Assembly: GCA_002007465.1 (NCBI GenBank)
Contig: LNAC01000036.1
Span: forward strand, 3,514,353-3,578,352
Direction of reading: 5' to 3'
DNA length: 64,000 nucleotides
Source of the DNA: Ailurus styani
Taxonomy: Eukaryota > Chordata > Mammalia > Carnivora > Ailuridae
Shown here: positions 46,301 through 55,994 of the stretch, one piece after another
How the letters are laid out: each line of letters begins with the position of its first letter
Numbering within the stretch: the stretch's first letter is position 1
Notes under the pieces: generated by a model
Databases searched by the model: none
What the model was told of the DNA's origin: nothing
Seen by the model: the letters and a program-made list of their open reading frames with translations, nothing else
Position numbers and translations under genes: made by a program

Positions 46301-49300
46301 TCTGAGCCACAGCCCCCCCTAGCCCCCCAGCCAGTGCCCTGCCTACAGGACACCCTGTTCAGAGCCCCTGGGCCCTTCTGCCAGAGCCAGGGAGCCTGCC
46401 ACAGCCCCGACGGCACTCACATGGACACGTTCTGGACGCCCGTGCCATTCTGGCTGCCGGAGACTGGAATTGTGTAGGATCCGTACACTGAGTTCTTGAC
46501 AGCAAGAAGGAACAGCACCAGGAGGGCTGGGACCCCTGAGAGGAAAGACAGAGGCTCAGCACCTGTCAGGTGACCCTGAGAGGGGCTGGTCATGGGTCCC
46601 TGGGGCTAAAACAGAACTGCACTGAGCAAGCAGGGAGGGAAAGGGGCTGTTCCGAGCTCCCAGCCCCTGCTGTATGGTCCAGCTTCGGGGCACTTGGCCT
46701 GCAGGTCTTAGAGGAGGCTGCGCTCCAAGACCATGTCAGTGAGGGTTCCAGGGTAGGAGGGCAGTGGTGGGGGCAGATGGAGCTAACGGGACAGAGGGGC
46801 AGGGGGACTCAGGAGGAAACCACGATAATGAAGAGGGGCTAGGATGGGGGCAGAGGTGCCAATGATGTGGTGCCAGAGGCAGTGGTGAAGACGAGGATAA
46901 GCATGATGGTGAGGAGGGAGGTGGAGGTGAAGGTGATGGTGGAGTCAGGGGTAGATGTGGTAGTGGTGGCATTGATGGCACTGTTGGAGGTAGACATGGT
47001 GGAGATGATGGTGGAGGTGATCGCGGTATCGGAGGTGGCAGTGATGGTGGAGTTGTTGGAGGTGGAGGGGAGGGAGGTGTTGGAAGTGATGGTGAAGGAG
47101 GTGTTGGAGGTGATGCTGATGGAGGTGTTGGAGGTGGAGGGGAGGGAGGTGTTGGAGGTGGAGGGGAGGGAGGTGTTGGAGATGGAGGTGGCAATAGAGG
47201 CGTTGGAGGTAGCATGGACGATAAGAGCAGTAGAATAGAAAGTAGTGGCGAGCGTTGACAGGGATGATGAGCTGTGCTCATGACGCGGTCACTGCGATGA
47301 GGAAGACAAGAAGAGAAGGGCAGGAGGGGGGTAGACGCCCTGTCCAGCCAGAAGCCTCAGGGAGCAAGATCGGAGGCAGGCTCTGCTTACCCCAGCCCAC
47401 CGCACAGAGCTTGAGCAAGTATCGGCGGATGTAGATGTTGTAGACACGCCCAAGAAGGAGGTAGAGGTTGAAGCCTTCGATGGCCATCCAGGTGAGGCAG
47501 CTGAGCAGTGCAAAGTGCAGGATGGCGCCCAGCGCTGTGCACGCTGACCTGGAGCCGGGGTCCGCGGCCGGCACAGGACTCAGCAGGAAGGCGACATTCA
47601 GGAGCAGCACAGAGGCGTGCAGGTTCATGTGGATGCGTGTTATGGAGTCGCCCTGCTTCCTGCAGGTGGAAGCATGACCTTCTGTGGCCTGGGGACATCA
47701 CCCAGGCAGTGCCACCCCCCGGGCCCAGGGACACATGACTGAGGTTGAGGGAGGCAGGGACTGAACAGCAGCCACACGGCAAGGCCGGTCTCCTGCCTCC
47801 CAGCTTCCATCCCCTGGAGAAGCCCACCCCCTCTGGGGGGCGGGGCACAATTAGACAAGAAGGAGGGGTGTTGAGCAGCAGCAGTGGGCAGGCCCGGCCT
47901 GGGAGCAGGGAGTACCTGGTCTGGAAGTGCAGCAGGGTAGTGAGAAGCGAGGCCACGATGGAGATGCTGCAGCCCACCAGGGAGATGTATGTGAGAGGCT
48001 TCAGCAGCCCCTCCGGGATCGGGGCTGGGGACAGTTGCTGCAGGAAGGAAGGGAGAATGGGGACAGAGGCACAGAAATGCCCTCCCCACAGTGACAGGGA
48101 CCTGCTAAGACCTCAGCTCCAAACTCCCCTTTCCCCAGAACCTTACTGTGGTCCTGGCTTGAAAAAAAAACCCTGACAGACACAGTGGCTTTTGCCCCCC
48201 TCAACTCCCATCTCCCCTTTCTCTATGAGAACTTCCCCTCCCCCACTGTCTACGCATGTGACTGGTCCCACTGTGTGTGATCAGGTGCACCAGGCCTGAC
48301 TTATCAGAGCTCTCCCTCCTCCTGCCCAGTGACTGGTTAAGGGATGGGAATGTGACATACTCCAAGGCAGTGGGACTCAATCCCAAGACTAGCTGGCAGA
48401 ACTGGGTAAGAGAAAGCTCTCATTCTACTGGCCTAACAGCTGGTAGGACATGAGCCTGGGTCTGCCAGCAGCCATATTATTATCCTGTGGCGCAATCCTG
48501 TCCAAAGGCTAGGCCAGCACAAAGCAAGCACGGCTGGGAGATAGAGCCCTGTCTGGGTGATATTGAGCATCTGGATCAAGCCATGCCTGAAGCCCAACAT
48601 AACTTCTCAGCAACATGAGTTCATAAGTTTCTCTTTTTTCCTCCTTAAGCCCATTTGAACTGGCTTTTCTGTCCCCTACACCAGCCTTTGCCTTGCTCCT
48701 TTTGCTTAGACACGGAGCCCTTTATCACTTTGACTCTCCTCACCTGGACTGGAGGCACACATACCATGAGAACAGCAAAGTAGCTGAGGTGATTGCAGCG
48801 GCAGCGCACCAAGGAATGTGAGGGCTGCTCTGTGCGACAGCCCTCAGGGCTCCAGACCCCCCAGTAATGTTTACTGGCTTCTTCCTTCCAGAAGACACAG
48901 GTCACCATGTAGCCTTCCTAAAGGGAGAGGCTGGAGTTGGGTGCATCCGAGGGATGTGGGGAGATGGCCGTGGGTCAGAGTCTGGAAATCGTAGGGGCCA
49001 AAGTTGATTCAACTGCACCCCAGTCAACATTTTACCAAGCACTGGCTGGGCTTTGACATCAGACAGACCCAGATTCCAGCCTTACCTCTACTCTGACTCT
49101 TAGAGTGACCTGGGCAAGTTGTTGAGCTTCTCTGAGCCTCAGTTTATTCATCAGCAAAATGGGATCATCTATACCCAAGTCTCAAGGATGGATTAAATTA
49201 TAGGCAGTGAGGAATCTTGAGGGTCCAGCTCTGGCTGGACAGTAGGTGCTCTGTAATCAACTGTCCCCTTTCCCCTCCCCCCGTGGGGAACAACGATGGT

Positions 49301-52300
49301 GCAGATCCATGCCCAGTGTGGGGAAGAGACTCACCCACAGACAACTCTGATGCCAAGCCATCCAGGTGGAGGGGTGGGGGGAATGACAGGCAGCGCCACA
49401 GAAAACCACAGAGGAAAGAACCTTTGCAGGGGCAAAGGCTCAGAGCAAAGAAAGGGAAGGATGATGGAGAAATTGGGAGTGCAGCGCAGTCCCGAAGAGG
49501 CCGATGGGAAGTCAGGGCAGAAGGTAGAGGCTCTGGGCTTCTGAGGGATGCCAGGGCCAGAAGAGCAGAGGCCTCAGAGCTTATGCCCACCCAGCAGCCC
49601 TTCTCCCTTCCTCCAGGATCAGCTTCTGCACTTCTCTGGAGGACCCATGCCTCCCCCCATGGCAGGTCAGATGAATCCAGCCCAGTCCCTGAGCCATGTG
49701 ACCCGGGCCTGGCCAATCCACATGTTCCATCAGCCTGGTTCAGAGATGGACACATAAGCCAGTTGGACCTTTAGGACTCCCTTCTGGGACCCTGGTTTGC
49801 ACTGATGAGGAAAAGCCTGCTGGGAAGAGGGGTTGGAGTTCCAGTACTTTCGCTGCCATCTTGCCAGAGTAGAGAGCCAAGGCAGGAAACCATTGCTGAG
49901 AGATGGAAAGAGGCTGAGCCAAGATGGCATCATATCAGCCCCTGGATCTAGCCATGCCTGAAGCTTGACAGCTCTGGACATTTCATTTACGTGAGCCAAT
50001 CAATTCCCTTTTGTGCTTAAGCTAGCTTGGCTTGGCTTTCTATCACTTGCAACCCAGAGTCCTGCTTAGGGGGCATCTAGTTGTCTCATTTGGTTAAGCT
50101 TCCAACTCTTGGTCTCAGCTCCTGTCCTTGATCTCAGGGTCCTGAGGCCAAGCCCCAGCATTGGGCTCCCATGCTGGGTGTGGCACCTACTTAAAAAGAA
50201 AAAAAAAAATCCTGCCTACTGCAGAAAGTAAAAGCTTCTCTCTGATTCCTTTGACAGGAATTTTCAAACTGTGATAGATTCGAAATCATTTGTTTTCAAA
50301 ATGCTGCCACAGATTTGGGTTTGGTCAAGCCAAACTTCAACAGGAGAGCCACAAGGGGGCAGGGGTGAGGTGGAAATGGGGGCACCCCACCACCACCACC
50401 CAGAAAAGTACCAGACTCTGGTTGTGCTGGAAGCTGATGTTGATCGGCTCTCTGAGGTTCCTCACATGTCCGAGACCCAGCTGGGCCCCCAAGACGTAGT
50501 TATTGAGCAGAGGTGAGTTGAGATTCTGGAAGGACAGCAGAAGGGCTGACTGCAGGGGACACGGGGAGACCCCCTCTGAGGGCTGAGAGCCCCCCTTCGC
50601 CAGCCCCTTCCGCAGGAGGAGAGCAAGCAGCATGCCTGTCACGCGACCAGCGTAGCCAACCTCGCAGCCTTCACGGGCCCTGTCCCCTCCACCCAGAAAG
50701 CTGTCCTCTCCCCACCCGTACCTCTCTGCCAGGTGTTGAGGGCATTCCAGCCTCCATCCTAACTAACCACTATCCTCACTCACTTTCAAAGCCTAGGTTA
50801 AAAGCCAGCTTTGCCTATCTCCCCTAGGGACAGGTGCACACATAGGTTTCCTGTAAAGTGGGCCTTCCCACCATTCTCCTCCTACTGAGACCCAGAAGGG
50901 GTAATGGCTGAGGACACGATGGGCTGGTCCCACCTGGTGCCGGTCCCTGCCCTGAGGCCAGCCGATGGCGCGGATGCTCACAGCGCCCCCAGGAAGGGGC
51001 TGGTGCCCACCCTCCTCGGCCTGCCAAGGCACTGACCTGGAAAAAGTAGTCCGTGGAGAAGTAGATGCATATGAGACGAAGCTCCCTGGGGCGGGCCCTG
51101 CAGGCGTCCTGGGTCAGCTCAGCTGGGAACTGCATGGCGTGGGAGACCCCAGCCTGTGGAGGGGGCGCGGACAGGCTGAGCCTGGCGTCCAGGGCCTCGG
51201 GAGCGTACCCAAATGCTTTTTTTTTTTAAGACTTTATTTATTTATTTGACAGAGAGAGAGAAAGAGCACAAGTAAGCAAAGTGGCAGGCAGAGAGAGAGA
51301 GAAGCAGGCTCTCTGCCGAGCAGGGAGCCTGACGCGGGGCTCGATCCCAGAACCCTGGAATCATGACCTGACCCAAAGGCAGACGCTTAACCAACTGAGC
51401 CACCAGGCACCCCTGGCCCCAACGCTTTCGCTGCTCCCCACTCCCTGTGAAGCCCTTCATTCCTCCGAGCCTCCACCCGCAGAGCTCTCCCCTCCTCCCA
51501 AACTTGCTGAGGTCCCAGGCCCTCCCGCCAGGCTGCCCCCACCTTGAATGACCCCACCCAACCAGGGACCCTGGGGCTGGAGCTCCTCGGCTTTCGGCGC
51601 CCAGGCATTCAGTAGGAAGCATACCAGGGTCTTCCCAGGATCCTGGATTACCTGGCCTCTCCCACGGCGGCCTCCTGCGTAGACCTGCAAAAGCAGGAAG
51701 AGAATGCTGCCCTCGCGGGGACGCGGGGCACCCCCTTTTCCATCATTACATGAGGAACATCAGCCCCATTTTACAGAGGAGGCAACTCACAGCGGGCAGG
51801 CCAGATTAGTTTGGGTGGGGGGAGGGGGGAGTCCCTCAAGCCCTGCCCGCCCCGCATCCCCCACCACCACCTCTGACCTGGGGGACCCGCTCCATGGCGG
51901 TGCTGTTCAGTGAGAGGCCTGCGAAGTTGCAGCCCAGCTTGAAGACCAGTGACTGGATGGTGGGCGTCTGAAAGGTCAGGTTGCCGTCCCCGAAGGTGGC
52001 ATTCAACAGGCTGTTCTCCAGGTTCCGGATGAGCCTGAGGGCGAGAGAGCTGACCTGGGTCTGCGGTGGGCTTGGGGGCGGTAAGGGTCCTAGGCGGCCT
52101 AGAAGGGCCGGGCCTCCCGCGACCGCACGGGCCTCTCCCATCTCCGGCCCTCCGCACACGCCGCGTCCCTGGCACGCGCTTACCTCTCCACCCCACTCAT
52201 CCACGTCTCCTGATTACCTGTTTGTCTGGTCCGGCTCTGGTGGCACCTTCCGGAACCCTTTCCTGGCTTTTGTCTGCCGGCTGAGTGAAACGCCCCATAG

Positions 52301-53015
52301 TCCCTGGGCTTCCCGGGCCACTCATTGGCACTATCCCCTCACCCGCCCCGCGCAGCCATGAGATTGTGGACTCGGAGAGCCCAACCCAAGTTTTGCACCT
52401 CCTTCCCGGACAAATGCAGAGACCCAAGATTCCGCACCGGGTTTCATGGCATCCATAGCTCAAGACCCTCAACCAGAGAGCAGACTTGATGAGGGCGGGA
52501 CATGTTTATCCTACATCTCCAAAGCCTAGTGCCGGGCAGACAGTAGGTGCTCAATAAATGCATGTTGAATAAATGGATTAACGGCCCACACTGGACAACC
52601 CCAAACCACTGATTCAAGGTGTGAGTTGGGGGTAGAAGGCACAGCTGACTCTGGGCAGACAAGGAGGGCCTCCTGACTCACTTAGCGAGATAAGATGGGT
52701 CATGTTTTCTGGCCACCAACTCCAGTTCCTCCATCCAGATCAGCGGATCTTGGGATTTCTCTACAGGGAGCAAATCAGACCTCTACTTCGGCCTCTATCC
52801 CTGTAACTTCCACCCCACCCTCAGTCTTGCTGCTGCCCCAGGTGGCCGCAGTGCCCCCTTTCAAGCACCCTTGGTTCAAGGGATCCCCCTTTCATGTCAC
52901 AGCTAGGGGCCGGAGCTAGGATGGCCCCCCAGCTCTGCAGCACCCTCTTACCCATTGTCTCCGTCTGAGAAGTCATGAAGCATAGGCAGAGGAAAAAGGC
53001 CCCCCAGCAATCCAT
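43218..53015 (-). CDS. ADGRG5: Adhesion G-protein-coupled receptor G5 (GPR114), 11 coding exons
   Basis: Class B2 adhesion GPCR of the plasma membrane, expressed mainly in leukocytes in species studied. Coding exons: 52952-53015, 52682-52760, 51878-52034, 51037-51153, 50412-50525, 48765-48917, 47916-48037, 47391-47659, 46421-46535, 43699-43976, 43218-43318. All junctions are GT-AG and phases agree, giving 522 residues (human 528). Signal peptide about residues 1-18. Sequons at N59, N66, N91, N168, N174, N388 and N394. GPS with C184, C204, C216, C218 and cleavage tripeptide H220-L221-S222; the tethered agonist would start at S222. Membrane helices about 243-266, 278-299, 309-338, 350-371, 405-429, 449-472, 476-499. 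C309 and C398 are placed for the TM3-ECL2 disulfide; W464 is the TM6 tryptophan. Wording such as 'TWMAIEGFNLYLLLGRVYNI' matches ADGRG5 rather than its neighbours ADGRG1 or ADGRG3. No frameshift or early stop seen. Confidence 0.96.
43699..43976 (-). CDS. ADGRG5: ADGRG5 coding exon 10 (TM5, TM6, most of TM7)
   Basis: 278 bases, residues 398-489. Starts with C398, the ECL2 cysteine, then TM5 (MGYGGLTSLFNLVVLAWAL), basic ICL3 (LLHRLRARDKV), TM6 with TTWALAFFSFG and the first half of TM7. Acceptor ccctgcag|gtg, donor tatg|gtaagg. Confidence 0.97.
44740..44890 (+). repeat. MIR fragment in ADGRG5 intron 9
   Basis: Contains gcagagcagcaaactgaggc and gtgggacttgaagcccc. Confidence 0.65.
45050..45246 (-). 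mobile_element. Carnivore SINE in ADGRG5 intron 9
   Basis: Same strand as the gene. Target duplication act(c/t)gttaaccttatt, 16 bases with one mismatch, at 45034-45049 and 45247-45262. Confidence 0.95.
45640..45790 (-). repeat. MIR fragment in ADGRG5 intron 9
   Basis: Contains agtcccagctctgccatgg and gtgcctcagtttccctaac. Confidence 0.8.
46421..46535 (-). CDS. ADGRG5: ADGRG5 coding exon 9 (TM4 end, ECL2)
   Basis: 115 bases, residues 360-396 with split codons at both ends. Codes the rest of TM4 and the ECL2 segment with sequons N388-G-T and N394-V-S. Two residues shorter than human in ECL2. Acceptor tttcctctcag|ggg; donor tccat|gtgagt. Confidence 0.93.
46864..47240. repeat. GT/GA-rich minisatellite in ADGRG5 intron 8
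   Basis: Purine-rich plus strand built from variant units. Best unit is 24 bases (ggaggtgttggaggtggagg then ggag), repeated near 47095-47180; elsewhere units are diverged trinucleotide blends. Confidence 0.9.
47391..47659 (-). CDS. ADGRG5: ADGRG5 coding exon 8 (TM2, TM3, start of TM4)
   Basis: 269 bases, residues 270-358. Contains TM2 (MNLHASVLLLNVAFLL), ECL1, C309 at the top of TM3, TM3 (LLSCLTWMAIEGFNLYLLL), ICL2 with RVYNIYIRRY and the start of TM4. Acceptor cacctgcag|gaag; donor gctggg|gtaag. Confidence 0.97.
47916..48037 (-). CDS. ADGRG5: ADGRG5 coding exon 7 (TM1)
   Basis: 122 bases, residues 229-268 plus two bases of R269. Holds the short linker after the tethered agonist and TM1 (LTYISLVGCSISIVASLL). 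Acceptor ccttcctgcag|caa; donor accag|gtact. Confidence 0.95.
48370..48660 (+). repeat. Old interspersed repeat in ADGRG5 intron 6, copy 1
   Basis: Shares 'ctggatcaagccatgcctgaag' style sequence and a ccttaagccca...tgaactggctt end with 49690-50065. Family not assigned. Confidence 0.5.
48765..48917 (-). CDS. ADGRG5: ADGRG5 coding exon 6 (GPS motif)
   Basis: 153 bases, 51 codons (residues 178-228). Carries the whole GPS: C184, W187, C204, C216, C218, then H-L-S at 220-222. Human has H-L-T here; both fit the H-L-S/T self-cleavage rule, so autoproteolysis should be retained. The exon ends on M228 with donor atg|gtatgt. Confidence 0.96.
49060..49260 (-). repeat. MIR element in ADGRG5 intron 5
   Basis: Contains gagtgacctgggcaagttg, ctctgagcctcagtttattc and gcaaaatgggatcatc. 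Confidence 0.85.
49690..50065 (+). repeat. Old interspersed repeat in ADGRG5 intron 5, copy 2
   Basis: Same family as 48370-48660: 'ctagccatgcctgaagc', then 'gagccaatcaattccctttt' and gcttaagctagc. Confidence 0.5.
50069..50209 (+). mobile_element. Carnivore SINE fragment in ADGRG5 intron 5
   Basis: Short older copy; flanks agtcctgctta and aatcctgccta look like a decayed target duplication. Confidence 0.85.
50349..50362 (+). promoter_or_regulatory. CTCF-like core motif in ADGRG5 intron 5
   Basis: ccacaagggggcag matches 13 of 14 core positions. It lies 50 bases downstream of exon 5 in gene direction. Confidence 0.35.
50412..50525 (-). CDS. ADGRG5: ADGRG5 coding exon 5
   Basis: 114 bases, 38 codons (residues 140-177), including LLNNYVLGAQL and sequons N168-I-S and N174-Q-S. 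It forms the start of the GAIN-domain beta-strand region before the GPS. Acceptor tgtccttccag|aat; donor ctg|gtactt is a weak GT site. Confidence 0.94.
51037..51153 (-). CDS. ADGRG5: ADGRG5 coding exon 4
   Basis: 117 bases, exactly 39 codons (residues 101-139), starting AGVSHAMQFPAEL and ending YFSTDYFFQ. Human has AGGQHARGQHAMQFPAEL, so five residues are missing near the exon start. Acceptor ccctccacag|gct, donor ttccag|gtcag. A young SINE lies only about 65 bases upstream in the intron. Confidence 0.94.
51217..51415 (-). mobile_element. Carnivore SINE in ADGRG5 intron 3
   Basis: Gene-sense orientation; its A-rich tail ends about 65 bases before the exon 4 acceptor. Confidence 0.94.
51878..52034 (-). 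CDS. ADGRG5: ADGRG5 coding exon 3
   Basis: 157 bases, coding residues 48-100, with sequons N59-A-T, N66-L-T and N91-S-T. Contains the conserved QTPTIQSL run. Acceptor tctcgccctcag|gctc has a strong pyrimidine tract; an alternative upstream AG is out of phase with exon 2. Donor ccccag|gtcag. Confidence 0.92.
52490..52585 (+). repeat. L2 3' end in ADGRG5 intron 2
   Basis: Classic tail 'cagtaggtgctcaataaatg' followed by ttgaataaatgg. Confidence 0.85.
52682..52760 (-). CDS. ADGRG5: ADGRG5 coding exon 2 (N-terminal stalk)
   Basis: 79 bases, coding E22 (split codon) to A47 plus two bases; includes WMEELELVARKHD, which aligns with human WEELLSYMENMQ. The acceptor is ctccctgtag|aga; a second in-frame AG lies 12 bases on and could give a form four residues shorter. 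Donor is gctaa|gtgagt. This is the fastest-diverging part of the protein, so its limits are less certain than the other exons. Confidence 0.8.
52952..53015 (-). CDS. ADGRG5: ADGRG5 coding exon 1 (start codon, signal peptide)
   Basis: Codes MDCWGAFFLCLCFMTSQTETM plus one base. The hydrophobic run after the first four residues is a signal peptide, close to the human start (MDHCGALFLCLCLLT). The ATG sits in a good Kozak context (G at -3, G at +4). Donor is atgg|gtaag. Confidence 0.93.
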
Positions 53016-53053
53016 GTCTTGTACCCAGTCTTTTCTGAGAACCGGCTTCCACC
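53016..53053 (-). other. ADGRG5: 5' UTR part of ADGRG5 first coding exon
   Basis: Between the ATG and a pyrimidine-rich acceptor (catcttttctag|ggtgg, AG at 53055-53054) lie 38 noncoding bases. So at least one more upstream noncoding exon is expected to the right. I could not locate it from sequence alone. Confidence 0.6.
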
Positions 53054-53129
53054 CTAGAAAAGATGCATGTCATGGTCACTGTGGTAAGAGAGTGACCTCT
53101 CACTTCTAGTTGCCCGGCATGGCCGAAGT

Positions 53130-53230
53130 GTAGGAAATCTAGCATCTTAACTGATCCTCATTACTCTTGCATTTCACAGATAGAAAAACTGAGGTTCAGG
53201 ATGCAAGTGGCCTTGCTCTGGAGTGAGATT
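53130..53230 (+). repeat. MIR fragment
   Basis: Contains tttcacagatagaaaaactgagg. Confidence 0.65.
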
Positions 53231-53291
53231 CCCTGAGCCAGGTCTCTATGACTCCAGAATCCCTGACCGTTTGTTCAGAAATACCTGTCAG

Positions 53292-53493
53292 TGGTGCCTG
53301 GGTGGCTCAGCCGTTGGGCATCTGCCTCCAGCTCAGGTCATGATCTCAGGGTCCTGGGATCGAACCCCACGTCATGCTCCCTGCTTAATGGGGAGTCTGT
53401 TTCTGCCTCTGCTTCTCCCCTCTGCTCATGTTCTCCCTCTCTCAAATAAATAAATTAAATTAAATTAAATTAAATTAAATTAAATTGAAAAAA
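53292..53493 (+). mobile_element. Carnivore SINE with (AAATT)n tail
   Basis: Target duplication cctgtcagt at 53284-53292 and 53495-53503. Tail expanded to about seven pentamers (53450-53487). Confidence 0.94.
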
Positions 53494-53686
53494 GCCTGTC
53501 AGTAACAGCTCTGCCTGAGTCATTCCCCATCCCAAAAATGGCCTCTCTGGGGGCTCCTCCAGGGTCCTGACTTCACCCAGGGGAAGCCGCTTGGAAGCAA
53601 CATGTAATCCTGTCCACCTCTGTCATTGATCCACATGTGACTTTGGGCAAGGGTCTGTCCCTCCTAGCCTTCATTTTCTGTGGCTT

Positions 53687-53868
53687 AAAAAAAATTTTTT
53701 TTAAAAGATTTTATTTATCTGAGCGAGAGCACAAGCTGGGGAAGGAGCAGATAGAGAAGCAGACTTCCCACTGAGCAGGAAGCCCAGTGCAGGGCTCAAT
53801 CCCAGGACCCCAGGATCATGACCTGAGCTGAAGGCAGATGCTTAAGCAACGGAGCCACCAGGCACCCC
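53687..53868 (-). mobile_element. Carnivore SINE (SINEC)
   Basis: Minus orientation; flanks tctgtggctt and tctgtggttt are an imperfect duplication. Confidence 0.92.
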
Positions 53869-54246
53869 TTCTGTGGTTTTAAAATAAACTAAGAAGTTTC
53901 TGCTTAAATATAGCAAATTTATGTTAAAGCCCCTGAAACTCCACTAAACTGAGAGTGAGTGAATAAAATGGGCACAGAGCCACAAAGACAGAACGAAGGG
54001 AAAGAAGATGACAGCAGGCAAGTAAGATTAGCAAAACTCTGGAGGTGCCAAAGCAGGTGTCACAAGGTCATCCGTCTAGCAGACCATAAAAAGTTGAGCC
54101 CAAGTGCCTGCGGCGGGGAGAGGGAAGGGGACAGGGAGAAGCCTCACGACCCTGGGGACACTTGAGAGCTAGAGGCATCAAGAAACTCTAAAAACAGGAA
54201 TGAGAGGTGAAGCCAAAAAATGAGAGATAGATGCTTGTGAGTCTTT

Positions 54247-54446
54247 TTTTTTTTTTAAGAACACGTGCGTGAGCCTGGGGTGGGGGTGGGGGGCAGAGGG
54301 GCAGAGGGAGATGGAGAGAGAGAATCCCAAGCAGTCTGCACGCTCAGCAGAGTCCAACAGGACTCGATCACACGACCCTGAGATCATGACCTGAGCCAAA
54401 ATCAAGAGCTGACGTTTAACCAACTGAGCCACCCAGGTGTCCTGGC
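54247..54446 (-). mobile_element. Carnivore SINE (SINEC)
   Basis: Minus orientation; perfect 11-bp duplication tgtgagtcttt at 54236-54246 and 54447-54457. Confidence 0.94.
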
Positions 54447-54499
54447 TGTGAGTCTTTAAAGTGACCAGCGGGGGCCCCAGATCTCCTCTGCCCCCTGGG

Positions 54500-55850
54500 G
54501 TGTCCCAGACCACTGTCATCACCCTATCAACCTCAACCCCACTCCAACATAAAGTTCATTCCCTGGAGACGGTGCATGATAGAGAATCTGAGGGGATTCT
54601 CTCTCACGTATAAAAAAATTAAGCCATGTTCCTTCCCCACCTTCTCCTCCACTCAGCTTCCAGAAGCCTGCAACAGCCAGGTAATGATGCTCTAAGGCAG
54701 GAGAAAATTCTTCTCTAAAGAACTGGCCATTCCAAGAAAAGTACACCAATGCTATGGATGTTTTGGTGCTCCTCAATGAAACAGCCAGGACCAAACTTAT
54801 ACTGAAACTTCCCCAGTCATCAGCCCTGAGAAGCAGTTAAGTTTTAGTGCTGCACTCTCAAAGATGAATGGTCAACCAAGGATTACTAGGTATTTTAAAG
54901 CAAACACCCTCTCTCAGAAAGCTGCTGGAGGATGTGCTCCAAGAGAACGAGGGAGTAAATCATGAAAGACAACATAGGATACAGGAAACCCCACCAGAGA
55001 AGAGGTGAAACTACTCCTCAGAAAATGCGAGAAGATACTCCCCCCAGGTGTTGGTGGGACAGCAGGACCAGGGTCTATCCTGTCCAGAAGGCAGCAGGAG
55101 AAAAGAAGTTTCCAGGATGGAACAAATAAACAACAAATAAAAGGAGAAGGAGGAGACTATGCTGATGAATTGGTTGAGTGTATACAAAATCTTTCTGTAC
55201 TATTTTTTTTTTGCAACTTCCTGTGAATTGATCGTTGTTTTCCAAAGTAAAAATTCAAAGTTCAGTACAAGGGATTGGCCATTTCACTATCAAAAATCGT
55301 GATGTTGATAGTGACATAAAAAAGGAACACAGTATATCACTCACTGCCTAGAAAGAGCCAGTTGAACATAGCACACATAATGTAATCACATGTATGGAAA
55401 TTTACACTAATATACATGTTTAGGCCTAGGAGTGTATCTAGAAGAATGGTCACCAAAATGTTAATAACATTGTGGGGAGGAGGATTCCTTTCTTTTTTCG
55501 GTTTTCCGGTATAGTTAGAATTTTCTACAACAAACATGTATTACCCTCACAACAGAAAAACAAGTCTTCAATGCTTAGAATTTTTTATGCTCCAAATGAC
55601 TACCATTATGGAAAAATAATGATGACCTATTGTTTATGAAAAACAAAAAACATCTTGCAAAGCAATGTAATCCAATCCTTGTAAAAGTCACATTTCTTAT
55701 ACATGCAAGCTCTGAAAGATGTGGGGGACACTTGTGGGTGGTGAGGTTCGGAGTCTAACTTGTTTTGGGTGCCCGGATTTCCTAATGTTTCCCCATAAGT
55801 TAGAGTTACACGTTTCTCAGTTTTTATTTACTCGTCAGATAGTTGTTGTT
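54500..55850. other. Noncoding DNA, probably decayed old repeats
   Basis: 54520-55240 has a repeat-like texture (aagctgctggaggatgtgctcc, aggatacaggaaacccc) that I cannot assign. The rest is AT-rich. No gene. Confidence 0.4.
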
Positions 55851-55852
55851 GT

Positions 55853-55994
55853 GTTCTTAAGGAGGCTCCCCACCCAGCACGGAGCCCAACGCAGGGCTTG
55901 AACTCACGACCCTGAGGTCGAAACCTGAGCTGGGGATCAAGAATCAGATGCTTTGACCGACTGACCGACCGATGATCTGACCCAGGCACCCCTG
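55853..55994 (-). mobile_element. Older carnivore SINE fragment
   Basis: Minus orientation, with local (accg)n expansion near its head (gaccgactgaccgaccgat). Confidence 0.85.

Noticed and set aside
46864..47240. CRISPR-like array
   Set aside because: Repeats are contiguous with no unique spacers, and the DNA is mammalian.
46736..47281. 181-residue Pro/Ser/Thr-rich open frame on the minus strand
   Set aside because: It is a translation of the intron 8 minisatellite; composition follows the repeat, and the plus-strand frame is equally open.
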